Shown: one piece after another, positions 1-8,094 of the stretch
How positions within the stretch are numbered: the first letter of the stretch is position 1
How the letters are laid out: each line of letters opens with the position of its first letter
Made by a program: the position numbers and the translations under genes
NCBI RefSeq assembly: GCF_014648475.1
Contig: NZ_BMRE01000010.1
Coordinates: 1 to 64,000 of the forward strand
DNA: 64,000 bases
Source of the DNA: Lentzea flava
GTDB taxonomy: Bacteria; Actinomycetota; Actinomycetes; Mycobacteriales; Pseudonocardiaceae
Direction of reading: 5' to 3'
Notes under the pieces: generated by a model
The model's database searches: none
Told to the model about the DNA's origin: nothing
Seen by the model: only the letters and a program-made list of their open reading frames with translations

Positions 1-70
1 GCCCAGACCCTCGCGGCCTAACCTTTACTTAGCCAGTCCAACTTTCCGGGACCAGTTCACACGTCAGGTG

Positions 71-89
71 GATGAAGGAGCCCTTCATC
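71..89 (-). terminator. small hairpin downstream of livF, possible terminator
   Basis: GATGAAGG (71-78) and CCTTCATC (82-89) form a perfect 8-bp stem with a 3-nt loop, 15 nt beyond the livF stop in the direction of transcription. No U-tract follows, so if it terminates the liv operon it is a weak or U-less actinobacterial type. The rest of 1-103 holds no gene that I can see. Confidence 0.4.
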
Positions 90-103
90 GATCAAACAGG
101 AGG

Positions 104-820
104 CTAGTGCGCCTCACCCAGGTACGCGTCACGCACGCGCTGGTCAGCCAGCAGCGCCTGACCCGTGTCCGACAGGGTGGTGCGACCGAGGTCGATCACG
201 TAGCCGTAGTCCGACAACGCCAGAGCCGCCAGAGCGTTCTGCTCCACCAGGAGAATGGTGGTGCCGAGCGACTGCAGTTCCTTGATGGTGTCGAAGATCC
301 GCTGCGTCATGATCGGCGAGAGACCCATCGAGGGCTCGTCGAGCATCAGCAGGCGGGGCTTGGACATCATGGCGCGTCCGATGGCGAGCATCTGCTGCTC
401 ACCACCGGAGAAGAGCCCGGCCTTGTTGTGCCGCCGCTCCCCCAGGACGGGGAACAGCTCGTAGACCCGGTCCATGTCGGCCTGCACGCCGTCGTCCTTG
501 CGGACGTAGGCGCCGAGCTGGAGGTTCTCCTCCACGGTCATCCGCGGGAAGAGCCGCCTGCCCTCGGGGCAGTGGGCGATGCCCTCGCCGAGGATCGCGT
601 GCGCCGGGTCGTTGTGGATCGGCTTGCCCTGGAACAGGATCTCGCCGGACGACGGCCGCAGCAGACCCGAGATGGTGCGCAGGGTCGTGGTCTTGCCCGC
701 ACCGTTCGAGCCGATGAGCGACACGATCTGGCCGGCCTCGACGGTGAACGAGATGTCGCGGACGGCCTCGATCGCGCCGTAGGAGACCGAGAGGTTGCGG
801 ACTTCGAGCAGCGCGGTCAT
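104..820 (-). CDS. livF: branched-chain amino acid ABC transporter ATP-binding protein LivF
   Basis: A 238-aa ABC ATPase of the high-affinity branched-chain amino acid importer, acting on the cytoplasmic face of the LivHM permease. Visible motifs in order are Walker A GSNGAGKTT (about residue 37), the LivF-typical CPEGRRLFPRMTVEENL (about 85), the signature FSGGEQQMLAIGRA (about 138), Walker B LLMLDEPSMGLSP and the switch VEQN. The length is normal for LivF. The ATG overlaps the livG stop by 4 nt (ATGA), so it is the last, translationally coupled gene of livKHMGF. Family assignment is secure; the exact substrate (Leu/Ile/Val versus other amides) is inferred. Confidence 0.95.
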   Translation of the reverse strand: MTALLEVRNLSVSYGAIEAVRDISFTVEAGQIVSLIGSNGAGKTTTLRTISGLLRPSSGEILFQGKPIHNDPAHAILGEGIAHCPEGRRLFPRMTVEENLQLGAYVRKDDGVQADMDRVYELFPVLGERRHNKAGLFSGGEQQMLAIGRAMMSKPRLLMLDEPSMGLSPIMTQRIFDTIKELQSLGTTILLVEQNALAALALSDYGYVIDLGRTTLSDTGQALLADQRVRDAYLGEAH

Positions 821-1638
821 GCCTGCTCCTCCTCAGCAGAAGCAGCGGCGGCCTCGACGTCGTGCTGGACTTCCTCCGGCGGCTTGCCGAGGTAGGCCTC
901 GACGACCCGCGGGTCCGCCCGCACGGTTTCGGGGCTGCCTTCGACGAGCAGCTCGCCCTGCACGAGCACGGAAACCGAGTCGCACAGCCCGAAGATGAAC
1001 TTGATGTCGTGCTCGATGACGACGACGGACACGCCCGTCTCGCGGATGCGGAAGATCAGCTGCTGCGTCGCTTCCGTCTCCTGCGGGTTCATGCCCGCGG
1101 TGGGCTCGTCCAGCAGCAGCACCGCCGGGTCCGTCGCCAACGCGCGCGCGATCTCGAGACGGCGCTGGTCGCCGTACGGGAGGTTGCGCGACAGCTCGTC
1201 GTCGAGGTTGTTCAGGCCGACGAACGCGAGCAGCTCCCGCGACCGCTCACGGGCCGCCCGCTCACCGCGCTGGTAGGCGGGGCCGTGGAACAGCGAGGCC
1301 AGCGGGCCCTGCTTCATCCGCGAGTGCCTGCCGACGAGCACGTTCTCGAGCACGGTCATGCTGGGGAACAGGCGGATGTTCTGGAACGTCCGCGCCACGC
1401 CCGCCTTCGTCACGTGCGCCGGGTCGCCGGGCAGCTCCTTGCCCTTCAGCAGCACCTGGCCCGTGGTCGGCTGGTACAGGCCCGTGAGGCAGTTGAAGAA
1501 CGTCGTCTTCCCCGCGCCGTTGGGGCCGATCAGGCCGACGATCTTGCCTTCGTCGAGCGTCAGGGTGACGCCCTTCAACGCCTTGAGGCCACCGAAGACC
1601 ATCGAGACGTCGCGCGCTTCCAACACCGGCGTGCTCAC
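817..1638 (-). CDS. livG: branched-chain amino acid ABC transporter ATP-binding protein LivG
   Basis: A 273-aa ABC ATPase, partner of LivF in the LivFGHM importer. Walker A is GPNGAGKTTFFN, followed by the LivG-type stretch GVARTFQNIRLFPSMTVLEN, a degenerate signature NLPYGDQRRLEIARAL as usual in LivG, Walker B VLLLDEPTAGMNP, and H-switch VIEHD. About 15 Ala/Glu-rich residues (AAAASAEEEQA) extend beyond the normal C-terminus. The GTG start overlaps the livM stop (GTGA), which argues for coupled translation. Confidence 0.95.
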   Translation of the reverse strand: MSTPVLEARDVSMVFGGLKALKGVTLTLDEGKIVGLIGPNGAGKTTFFNCLTGLYQPTTGQVLLKGKELPGDPAHVTKAGVARTFQNIRLFPSMTVLENVLVGRHSRMKQGPLASLFHGPAYQRGERAARERSRELLAFVGLNNLDDELSRNLPYGDQRRLEIARALATDPAVLLLDEPTAGMNPQETEATQQLIFRIRETGVSVVVIEHDIKFIFGLCDSVSVLVQGELLVEGSPETVRADPRVVEAYLGKPPEEVQHDVEAAAASAEEEQA

Positions 1639-3383
1639 GCCTTCGCCTCCTTCGGCACCTCGTGGACCTCGTCCACCGGCACACCACCAACGTCCTCGTC
1701 AGCCAGCTCGGCTCGCCGGTGCCGGTCGGGGATCAGACCCTGCGGACGGAACCGCATGATGACGATCAGCGCGAGGCCGAAGATCATCAGGCGGTACTCC
1801 TCGAACTCGCGCAGCTTCTCGGGCAGCACGAACAGCAGCGCGGCACCGAGGACGGCGCCGGGGATCGAGCCCATGCCGCCGAGGATGACCGCCGCGAGCA
1901 GCGTGACCGACTCCATGAACTTGAACGACTCGTACGACACCGTGCCGTTCTTGTGCGCGAACACCGCACCCGCGAGACCCGCGAGCGTGGCGCCGATGAG
2001 GAACGCGAGGATCTTCTTCTTGCCGGTCTGGATGCCCATCGCGCGGGCAGCGTCCTCGTCCTCGCGGATCGCGATCCAGGCCCGGCCGATGCGGCTGAAC
2101 TTGAGGTTCGCGAACACCGCCATCGTCGCCGCCACGAGCAGCACGATGAGGATGTAGTAGAGGACGCCGGCGGGCAGCTTCACCGCGCCGATCGAGAACG
2201 ACTTGTTGAACTCCGCGCCGAACAGCGACAGCGGCGGGATGCCGGGGATCGCGTTCGAGCCGTTGGTGATGCCACCGATGTCGTTCTGCGCGGACCTGGT
2301 GAAGATCTCACCGAACGCCAGCGTCACGATGGCCAGGTAGTCACCGCGAACCCGCAGCGTCGGCGAACCGACGATCGCGCCGAAGATGCCGGCCACGACG
2401 CCCGCGATCACCGCCGCGACCGGGAACGGCAGGGTGATGCCGAAGTGCGCGGTGGCGGCACCGGAGAAGTTCGCCGCGACGAGCGCGCCGATACCCATGA
2501 ACGCCACGTACCCGAGGTCGAGCAGACCCGCGAGACCGACGACGATGTTCAGGCCGATCGCGGTGGCGGCGTAGATGCCGATGTTCGCCGCGACGGTCAT
2601 CCAGTACTCGTTGCCCGCCTCGGTGAACGGCAGCAGCAGCGCGCACGCCGCCAGCACGATCACGCTGAACACGCGGTGTTCCTCGGACAGGACCGAGAGC
2701 CAGCGGATGAACCCGACACCGCTCAGGGCGGCGAGCACACCACCGGCGAACCCGAGGAACGACAGGAAGATCGCGCCCGCGTACGGGTTGGACGTGCCGA
2801 CACCGCCGGTGGTGAGCATCGCGGCGACGGCGTACAGCACCGCCGCGAACGACACCAGCAGCACCAGGTACGCGACCGGCGTGGAGAGCTTGACCTTCCA
2901 CTGGCCGGGCAGCTCGATGCCGATGCCGTAGCCGGCGAGGATCGCCAGCACACCGCCGACGAGGCCCACGATGCTGCCGAACGCGACGTCGCCGTCGAGG
3001 GCCGTGATGGCACCGAGGCCACCGCCCTTGACCGTGATGTACGCGCCGTTGATGAACGACACGACGGCAAGACCCCAGCCGAGAGCCCGCACGACGCGGC
3101 CCTTGGACGGGACCGGCGCGAAGGCCGCGACCAGGATGAGCACACCGAGCAGCAGGACGTGCCAGCGGAAGCCGGTGACGGCGAACGGCGCGTCGAAGAA
3201 CTGCAGCGTGGACTTGTCCGGCCAGTTGCCGTCCTTGAGGCCGAACGTGACCCACGGCAGGAGAGCCGCGACGATGCCGAGGACGCCACCGACGGCCGCG
3301 AACGGCTTGCCCAGCGGTGCGAGGGCGGAACGCTGCTCCACGGGCGGGGCGGCAGCGGGAGTGGACACAGTGCTCGTGCTCAT
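1635..3383 (-). CDS. livM: branched-chain amino acid ABC permease LivM with long N-terminal membrane extension
   Basis: Inner-membrane permease subunit of the liv importer, 582 aa. A conventional LivM domain begins around residue 245 (GIYAATAIGLNIVVGLAGLL, then LDLGYVAFMGIGAL) and contains the EAA-like loop near GRAWIAIREDEDAARAMG and the closing FRPQGLIP. The first ~240 residues are an additional hydrophobic block with about six predicted membrane segments, starting with a Thr/Pro/Ala-rich cytoplasmic tail. Usual LivM proteins are about 300-420 aa, so this extension is notable. The ATG overlaps the livH stop by 4 nt and the stop overlaps the livG start. The role of the extension is unknown. 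Confidence 0.92.
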   Translation of the reverse strand: MSTSTVSTPAAAPPVEQRSALAPLGKPFAAVGGVLGIVAALLPWVTFGLKDGNWPDKSTLQFFDAPFAVTGFRWHVLLLGVLILVAAFAPVPSKGRVVRALGWGLAVVSFINGAYITVKGGGLGAITALDGDVAFGSIVGLVGGVLAILAGYGIGIELPGQWKVKLSTPVAYLVLLVSFAAVLYAVAAMLTTGGVGTSNPYAGAIFLSFLGFAGGVLAALSGVGFIRWLSVLSEEHRVFSVIVLAACALLLPFTEAGNEYWMTVAANIGIYAATAIGLNIVVGLAGLLDLGYVAFMGIGALVAANFSGAATAHFGITLPFPVAAVIAGVVAGIFGAIVGSPTLRVRGDYLAIVTLAFGEIFTRSAQNDIGGITNGSNAIPGIPPLSLFGAEFNKSFSIGAVKLPAGVLYYILIVLLVAATMAVFANLKFSRIGRAWIAIREDEDAARAMGIQTGKKKILAFLIGATLAGLAGAVFAHKNGTVSYESFKFMESVTLLAAVILGGMGSIPGAVLGAALLFVLPEKLREFEEYRLMIFGLALIVIMRFRPQGLIPDRHRRAELADEDVGGVPVDEVHEVPKEAKA

Positions 3384-4294
3384 GCGCGCACCCTTTCCGG
3401 CTCACCGAACAGACCCTGCGGGCGGAAGACGAGCACGAGGATCAGCACGACGAAGATCCACACGTAGTCGTACTGGGTGCCGCCCGGCATGTACTGACCG
3501 GCCAGGGTCTTGATCAGACCGATGATGAACGCGCCGATGACCGCACCGCGGATGCTGCCGACGCCGCCCAGGACGGCCGCCGTGAAGGCGAAGATGCCGT
3601 TCTGGAAGCCCATGTCGATGTTGATGTTGTTCAGGTACCCGCCGAACATGATGCCCGCGACGCCGGCGAGCACGGCACCGAAGACGAACGTCAGGACGAT
3701 CACGCGGTCGGGGTTGACGCCCATGAGCTTCGCGGTGTCGGGGTCCTGCGCGGTAGCGCGCATCGCCCGGCCCATCCGCGACTTGTTGACGTAGGTCTGC
3801 AGGATGACCGACAGACCCACCGAGAGCACCACGAGCAGCACGCCGGTCCACGGGACGTTGATCGTGCCGAGCGTGAGGCTTCCTTCGGGGAAGACCTTCG
3901 GGTACGGCAGGTTCGACTTCGCGTTCGGGTACCAGACGCGCACGGCTTCCTGCAGGAACACGGACACGCCGAGCGCCGTGATGAGCGGCGCGAGCCGGGG
4001 TGCGTTGCGCAGCGGCCGGTAGGCGAACCGTTCCATGATCACGGCGACGATGACCGCGATGACGATGCCGCCGACGAACATGAGCGGCAGAGCCACGGCA
4101 GGCGACTTCTTGAGGTCGTCAGGAAGAAGCGTGAACGTGGCGAGTCCTCCGTACGAGGACACCATGAAAACCTCGCCGTGGGCGAAGTTGATCAGCTGGA
4201 TGATGCCGTACACCATGGTGTACCCGAGGGCGATCAGGGCGATCAACGCACCCTGCACGACCCCGTTGGCCAGCTGTTGAAGCAGGACTGACAC
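3380..4294 (-). CDS. livH: branched-chain amino acid ABC permease LivH
   Basis: A 304-aa membrane permease, partner of LivM. It has the typical LivH start (QLANGVVQGALIALIALGYT), MVYGIIQLINFAHGE, the EAA-like loop GRAMRATAQDPDTAKLMGVN, and the terminal FRPQGLFGEP. It starts with GTG preceded by a good Shine-Dalgarno GGAGG (minus strand, about 4299-4303). It lies 76 nt after livK, with a strong hairpin in the gap, and its stop overlaps the livM start. Confidence 0.95.
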   Translation of the reverse strand: MSVLLQQLANGVVQGALIALIALGYTMVYGIIQLINFAHGEVFMVSSYGGLATFTLLPDDLKKSPAVALPLMFVGGIVIAVIVAVIMERFAYRPLRNAPRLAPLITALGVSVFLQEAVRVWYPNAKSNLPYPKVFPEGSLTLGTINVPWTGVLLVVLSVGLSVILQTYVNKSRMGRAMRATAQDPDTAKLMGVNPDRVIVLTFVFGAVLAGVAGIMFGGYLNNINIDMGFQNGIFAFTAAVLGGVGSIRGAVIGAFIIGLIKTLAGQYMPGGTQYDYVWIFVVLILVLVFRPQGLFGEPERVRA

Positions 4295-4308
4295 GACTAC
4301 CTCCGTAG

Positions 4309-4345
4309 ACGGCGGGGGCGAGCAAACAACGCCCGCCCCCGCCGT
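4309..4345 (-). terminator. 12-bp GC hairpin between livK and livH (partial terminator / mRNA stabiliser)
   Basis: ACGGCGGGGGCG (4309-4320) pairs perfectly with CGCCCCCGCCGT (4334-4345) around a 13-nt loop. It sits just after the livK stop and 15 nt before the livH start codon, with the livH Shine-Dalgarno immediately downstream. There is no U-tract. Similar hairpins after a binding-protein gene are known to lower expression of the downstream permease genes or protect the upstream mRNA from 3' exonucleases; which applies here is inferred. Confidence 0.6.
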
Positions 4346-4370
4346 AGCTTCAATCAGTGATCAGTAGTCG

Positions 4371-5597
4371 TCAGCCGGAGAACGTCCCGGTCTGAACGTC
4401 CTTCCACTTGCCAGAGGTGACCTGGTACACGGTCAGCACCTTGTTCGTGCTGTCGCCGTACTGGTCGAACTTGACCTCACCGGTGGCGCCGGAGCCGCTG
4501 TACTTGCCGACGTTGGTCAGCATGTCGTCGCGCTTGGCGTCGGACCAGTCACCGCTGGAGAGGGTGGCGGCCAGGGCACCGATGATCGCGTTCGCGGCGT
4601 CGTAGGAGAACGCACCGTACGCGGCGTAGTCCTCCTTGCCGAACTTCGCCTTGTACGCGTCGACGAAGGCCTTGGCGGTGGCCAGGGACTCGGTCGGGGC
4701 GCCGACGGAGGTGGCGAGGTCGCCTTCCTTGCCGCCGAGCTCGATGAACTTCGGGTCGAAGATGCCGTCGCCGCCCATCAGCGGAACGTTCAGACCCGCG
4801 CTCGCCATCTGCTTCGACAGCGGGCCGGCGACCGGGTACTCACCGCCGTAGTAGACGGCTTCCGGGTTCAGCGCCTTGATCTTGGAGATGACGCCGGAGA
4901 AGTCGGTGTCCTTCTCGCCGACCTTCTCGGAGCCGACGATCTTGCCGCCCTTCTTGGCGACCTGCTTCGACAGCTCGGCGGCGAGGCCCTCACCGTAGGT
5001 CTTGCCGTCGGTGATGATGGCGATGTTCTTCTTGCCGGCCTTCTCGACGAGGTAGTTGGCCGCGTACGGGCCCTGCAGGTCGTCGGTGGTGCAGACGCGG
5101 AAGTAGTTGTCGAACTGGCGCTTCGGGGCGGTCAGGAAGTCGTTGCCCCTGGTGAGCGTCGGGTTGGTGTTCGCGGGCGACACCTGGGGGATCTTCTTGT
5201 CCCGCAGGATCGGCTGGACCGTCTGGGCGACCGACGAGTTCAGCGTGCCGACGACGCCGACGACGTTCGGGTCGGTCGACAGCTTGGTGGCGGCCTGGGC
5301 ACCCTTGGCGGGGTTGGCCTCGTCGTCCTGGGCCGACACGGTCAACTTGTAGCCCTTGACCGTGCACTTCTTGTTGGCCTCTTCCACCGCGAGCTCGGCG
5401 GACTGCTTGATGCCGATGCCGAGAGCGGACAGGTTCCCGGACAGCGGGGCGACAACACCGACGGTCAGAGTGCCCTTCGACGTGTCGCAGCTGCCCCCGT
5501 TGTTGCCGCCTGCCTCATCCTTGTTCGAGCCACAGGCTGCAAGAACAAGCAGCGCTGCGCCGACAATCGCTGCGGACTTCACAGAGTGCTTACGCAC
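4371..5597 (-). CDS. livK: branched-chain amino acid ABC transporter substrate-binding lipoprotein LivK
   Basis: A 408-aa extracytoplasmic binding protein (Peripla_BP_6 type) that captures the amino acid and hands it to LivHM. It has a lipoprotein signal, VRKHSVKSAAIVG then lipobox LLVLAAC, followed by VGVVAPLSGNLSALG and the family stretches DDEANPAKGAQAATKL and VGVVGTLNSSVAQ. I start at GTG 5597 because GAGGAGGG stands 7 nt upstream; the open frame continues to 5741 but that part has no signal-peptide character. It is the first gene of livKHMGF, and the gap after it carries a 12-bp hairpin. Confidence 0.93.
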   Translation of the reverse strand: MRKHSVKSAAIVGAALLVLAACGSNKDEAGGNNGGSCDTSKGTLTVGVVAPLSGNLSALGIGIKQSAELAVEEANKKCTVKGYKLTVSAQDDEANPAKGAQAATKLSTDPNVVGVVGTLNSSVAQTVQPILRDKKIPQVSPANTNPTLTRGNDFLTAPKRQFDNYFRVCTTDDLQGPYAANYLVEKAGKKNIAIITDGKTYGEGLAAELSKQVAKKGGKIVGSEKVGEKDTDFSGVISKIKALNPEAVYYGGEYPVAGPLSKQMASAGLNVPLMGGDGIFDPKFIELGGKEGDLATSVGAPTESLATAKAFVDAYKAKFGKEDYAAYGAFSYDAANAIIGALAATLSSGDWSDAKRDDMLTNVGKYSGSGATGEVKFDQYGDSTNKVLTVYQVTSGKWKDVQTGTFSG

Positions 5598-5689
5598 GTG
5601 ATGTCCCTCCTCTATCCCTGCTCCCGGCGACGCGAGTTCTCCGCGCACCGCTCCACGACCCTCTCCTGAGGGATGGCCGGAACCTAGGC

Positions 5690-5711
5690 GATGACTGTGA
5701 CCCCAGTCATC
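5690..5711. promoter_or_regulatory. 22-bp palindrome, candidate operator 1 upstream of livK
   Basis: GATGACTG-N6-CAGTCATC is a perfect 8-6-8 inverted repeat (spacer TGACCC). It lies about 95 bp upstream of the livK start, in the intergenic region shared with the divergent gene at 5823. A second palindrome with the same 8-6-8 architecture lies 42 bp away centre to centre (four helical turns). The geometry suggests co-operative dimers of a regulator; the regulator is not identifiable from the sequence. Confidence 0.5.
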
Positions 5712-5731
5712 AACGCCAATGGGCTCGTGAC

Positions 5732-5753
5732 CATAACGCAACGCGGCGTTATG
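5732..5753. promoter_or_regulatory. 22-bp palindrome, candidate operator 2 between livK and the 5823 gene
   Basis: CATAACGC-N6-GCGTTATG (spacer AACGCG) is a perfect inverted repeat of the same 8-6-8 layout as 5690-5711 but with a different half-site. Imperfect relatives of its half (CATAGCGT) recur at 5773-5780 and 5809-5816. The short AT-rich patch that follows (5754-5780) is where a livK promoter on the minus strand would be expected, though I cannot place one firmly. Confidence 0.5.
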
Positions 5754-5788
5754 TTTTCCTTAAGGGATCTTACATAGCGTAACCTTCG

Positions 5789-5816
5789 TTCACTCTTTGG
5801 ACGCCTGTCATAGCGT
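5789..5816 (+). promoter_or_regulatory. putative leaderless promoter for the 5823 gene
   Basis: TTCACT (5789-5794), a 16-nt spacer and TAGCGT (5811-5816) end 6 nt before the ATG at 5823, and no Shine-Dalgarno is present. That is the expected layout of a leaderless actinobacterial transcript. The same -10 hexamer, TAGCGT, precedes the starts at 10662 and 34970 at nearly the same distance. Confidence 0.5.
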
Positions 5817-5822
5817 GGACGT

Positions 5823-7460
5823 ATGACTCCGCGTCATCGGGTGATCGCTTCGCTAGGTGTGGCCGCCGTCCTCGTCGCAGCGGTCCTGGCACTGCGCCAG
5901 ACCGATGACGCGGCCAAGAAGCCCAGCTCAGAGCCGGTTCGACTGACACGTTACGCGGCGGAGTCCGTCACGTTACCGGCCCAACCGGCAGCACCTCACG
6001 CGCCGTCCTCCGTCTGGAGCAGTGACGGCAGACTCCAATGGATGCCCGTGGACGGCGCGTCCGGGTACGAGGTGTCCGGCCGGCTTGTGGCGTCGCCAGA
6101 GACCAGCGGGTCCGGGCGTGCCGACGTGCGGGCCGTGGACGCGTTCGGCCAGCGCTCCCTACCCGCCCGAGCCGAGGAACGCCCTCGTGACGACACGTGG
6201 CGCCGGGCCGTCAGCGGGTGGATGGACGATTTCGACGACACGTTCCTGCAACGGCGCTACCACCTGAGCGGCCGGCCCGGCTGCGTGAACCCCGGCTCCG
6301 GGTCGAACGGCCGGCTGGTGATCGACATGCCCTGCGGGAACGACACGGCCGTCTTGCGCGCACGGTCGCTGCTGCAGCTGACCGACTCGGACGAACTCGG
6401 CCGGGTGGCCGTGGTGACGGACGCCGCCGGGCCACGGGGAAAGCTCGTGCTCGACCTCGTGCCAGGAACTCCCGACCGGGTCGGACCCATCCCTCCCGCA
6501 GATGCGATTCGCGTTGTGGTGGACGACTCCGTCGCACCTCGTACCCGCGGTGCGGGCGTTCTGCATCGATTCGAAGTGGTGCTGACACGATCGGGCGTGC
6601 GCGTTCTGCAGGACGGCACGCAAATCGCGACCTCACCCGCCGTACCGCGGTGGCGCGAGGCGAGCGTGCTGATCGGCCTCACTCCTCCGCCCAGCTATCC
6701 GGGCCGGGTGGAGCTCGACACGGTCGGCCTGAGCGCGTCAGTGCCGCCGTCGACTGCCGTGACCGAGACACCGCTCGTGGCGGGAACGTTGCGCGTGCTG
6801 GAGCCCAACGAGGAGGCGCCGGGCATCGGCGTGGCGCGCGCACCGTTGCGTGGAGCTGCATCAGCGCGACTGCGGGCCACGGTGCGACTGGGCGACGGCG
6901 GCGACGTGAACGGCCTGGTCGCCCAGCTCGGCTCGGAGCGGGTGCCGCTGCGACCGGTGGTGAGCGGCTGGTCCGGAGCGCAGGACAGCGAGCTGACCGT
7001 CGCCGGGGACCTGCCGGCGTCGTTGCTGGGCGGGGAGGGACCTGACTCGCTGACGCCGTTCGTGCTGCGCATGCCCGGCGCGTCGCAGGCCCAGGTGCTG
7101 GAGAGCTACCTGGAGGTGCCGGGTGAGTCGCAGGAGAAGCTGCCGAACGTGCTCGACGAGCCGGCGCCGGTTCTGCCCGTGATGACCGCCGAGTTCGTCG
7201 CCGTGACCCCGGCCGAGGCGACACTGGTGGTCACGCTCGACGCCACCACCGCGCGATCAGTGGCGCCGATAGCGGGCTTCGAGGTCTATCTCGACAGCGG
7301 TCGCATCGCGACCATGCCCATGCCGGGCGGGATCGGGGGCCGGCACGAGCTCCAGCTCTCGCTGAAGGGCAACCACACCGTCGAAGTCCGCCTGCGGCCC
7401 GAGAACCCGGACGCGCAGACGGACTCCGTGTGGCTCGAACTCAGCCGAAGTTCTCGATGA
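5823..7460 (+). CDS. membrane-anchored/exported protein of unknown function with beta-sandwich-like repeats
   Basis: A 545-aa protein with an N-terminal anchor or signal (IASLGVAAVLVAAVLAL) and no other membrane segment, so it should lie outside the membrane. After a polar linker there is a short fibronectin-III-like stretch (LQWMPVDGASGYEVSGRL), then what looks like a jelly-roll/concanavalin-like region (FDDTFLQRRYHLSG to about residue 300), and a C-terminal beta-rich part (VAPIAGFEVYLDSGRI). Two Cys in the middle (GCVNPG, MPCGND) may pair. I do not recognise a family. It is probably leaderless. It converges on the ANTAR regulator gene, overlapping its 3' end by 20 nt. Confidence 0.75.
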   Translation: MTPRHRVIASLGVAAVLVAAVLALRQTDDAAKKPSSEPVRLTRYAAESVTLPAQPAAPHAPSSVWSSDGRLQWMPVDGASGYEVSGRLVASPETSGSGRADVRAVDAFGQRSLPARAEERPRDDTWRRAVSGWMDDFDDTFLQRRYHLSGRPGCVNPGSGSNGRLVIDMPCGNDTAVLRARSLLQLTDSDELGRVAVVTDAAGPRGKLVLDLVPGTPDRVGPIPPADAIRVVVDDSVAPRTRGAGVLHRFEVVLTRSGVRVLQDGTQIATSPAVPRWREASVLIGLTPPPSYPGRVELDTVGLSASVPPSTAVTETPLVAGTLRVLEPNEEAPGIGVARAPLRGAASARLRATVRLGDGGDVNGLVAQLGSERVPLRPVVSGWSGAQDSELTVAGDLPASLLGGEGPDSLTPFVLRMPGASQAQVLESYLEVPGESQEKLPNVLDEPAPVLPVMTAEFVAVTPAEATLVVTLDATTARSVAPIAGFEVYLDSGRIATMPMPGGIGGRHELQLSLKGNHTVEVRLRPENPDAQTDSVWLELSRSSR

Positions 7461-8052
7461 CGGCCTCGGCGACGGCCTTCATCGTGGTGCGGCGGTCCAT
7501 GGCGGTGCGCTGCACCCACCGGAACGCCTCCGGCTCGCTCAGACCCTGCTTGGTCATGAGAATGCCCTTGGCCCGTTCCACGACCTTGCGCGTCTCGAGG
7601 CGCTCGGTCAGTCCGGCGACCTCCTGCTCGAGGGCGGCGAGCTCGCTGAACCGGCTCATCGCGAGCTCGATCGCGGGCACGAGGTCCCGCTTCGCGAACG
7701 GCTTGACCAGGTAGGCCATCGCACCGGCGTCCCTCGCCCGTTCGACCAGGTCGCGCTGGCTGAACGCGGTGAGGATCACGACCGGCGCGATCCGGTGGCC
7801 CGCGATGTGCTGCGCCGCCTCGATCCCGTCGACCTTGGGCATCTTGACGTCCAGGATCACCAGGTCGGGGTTGAGCTCGGTCGCGAGCTTGATGGCCTCT
7901 TCACCATCAGCGGCCTCACCCGCCACCTCGTAGCCCTCTTCGCGCAGCATCTCGACGAGGTCGAGACGGATCAGCGCCTCGTCCTCGGCGACCAGTACGC
8001 GAGGGGCCTTGCGCGTGGCTTCGGACTGGGCCTCGGCAGCCTGCTGGGTCAC
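7441..8052 (-). CDS. pdtaR: ANTAR-domain response regulator, PdtaR-like
   Basis: A 203-aa two-domain regulator. The N-terminal receiver has the acidic pair in VAEDEALIRLD, the phospho-acceptor Asp in LVILDVKMPKVDG, and the Lys in AYLVKPF. The C-terminal ANTAR RNA-binding domain has the family pattern KVVERAKGILMTKQGLSEPEAF followed by RTAMDRR. Length and order match mycobacterial PdtaR (Rv1626), which binds mRNA leaders downstream of the PdtaS kinase; no kinase gene is adjacent. GTG start with AGGAGG 6 nt upstream. Its 3' end overlaps the convergent 5823-7460 gene. Confidence 0.9.
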   Translation of the reverse strand: MTQQAAEAQSEATRKAPRVLVAEDEALIRLDLVEMLREEGYEVAGEAADGEEAIKLATELNPDLVILDVKMPKVDGIEAAQHIAGHRIAPVVILTAFSQRDLVERARDAGAMAYLVKPFAKRDLVPAIELAMSRFSELAALEQEVAGLTERLETRKVVERAKGILMTKQGLSEPEAFRWVQRTAMDRRTTMKAVAEAVIENFG

Positions 8053-8094
8053 CGGGGTCCTCCTGACGATCGTTCCTGCGGGCGAAAGCGCAGT

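Noticed and set aside
862..3467. Long plus-strand open frames opposite livG and livM
   Set aside because: Asp/Arg/His/Gln-rich shadow translations; the liv genes on the minus strand have complete motifs and coupled starts.
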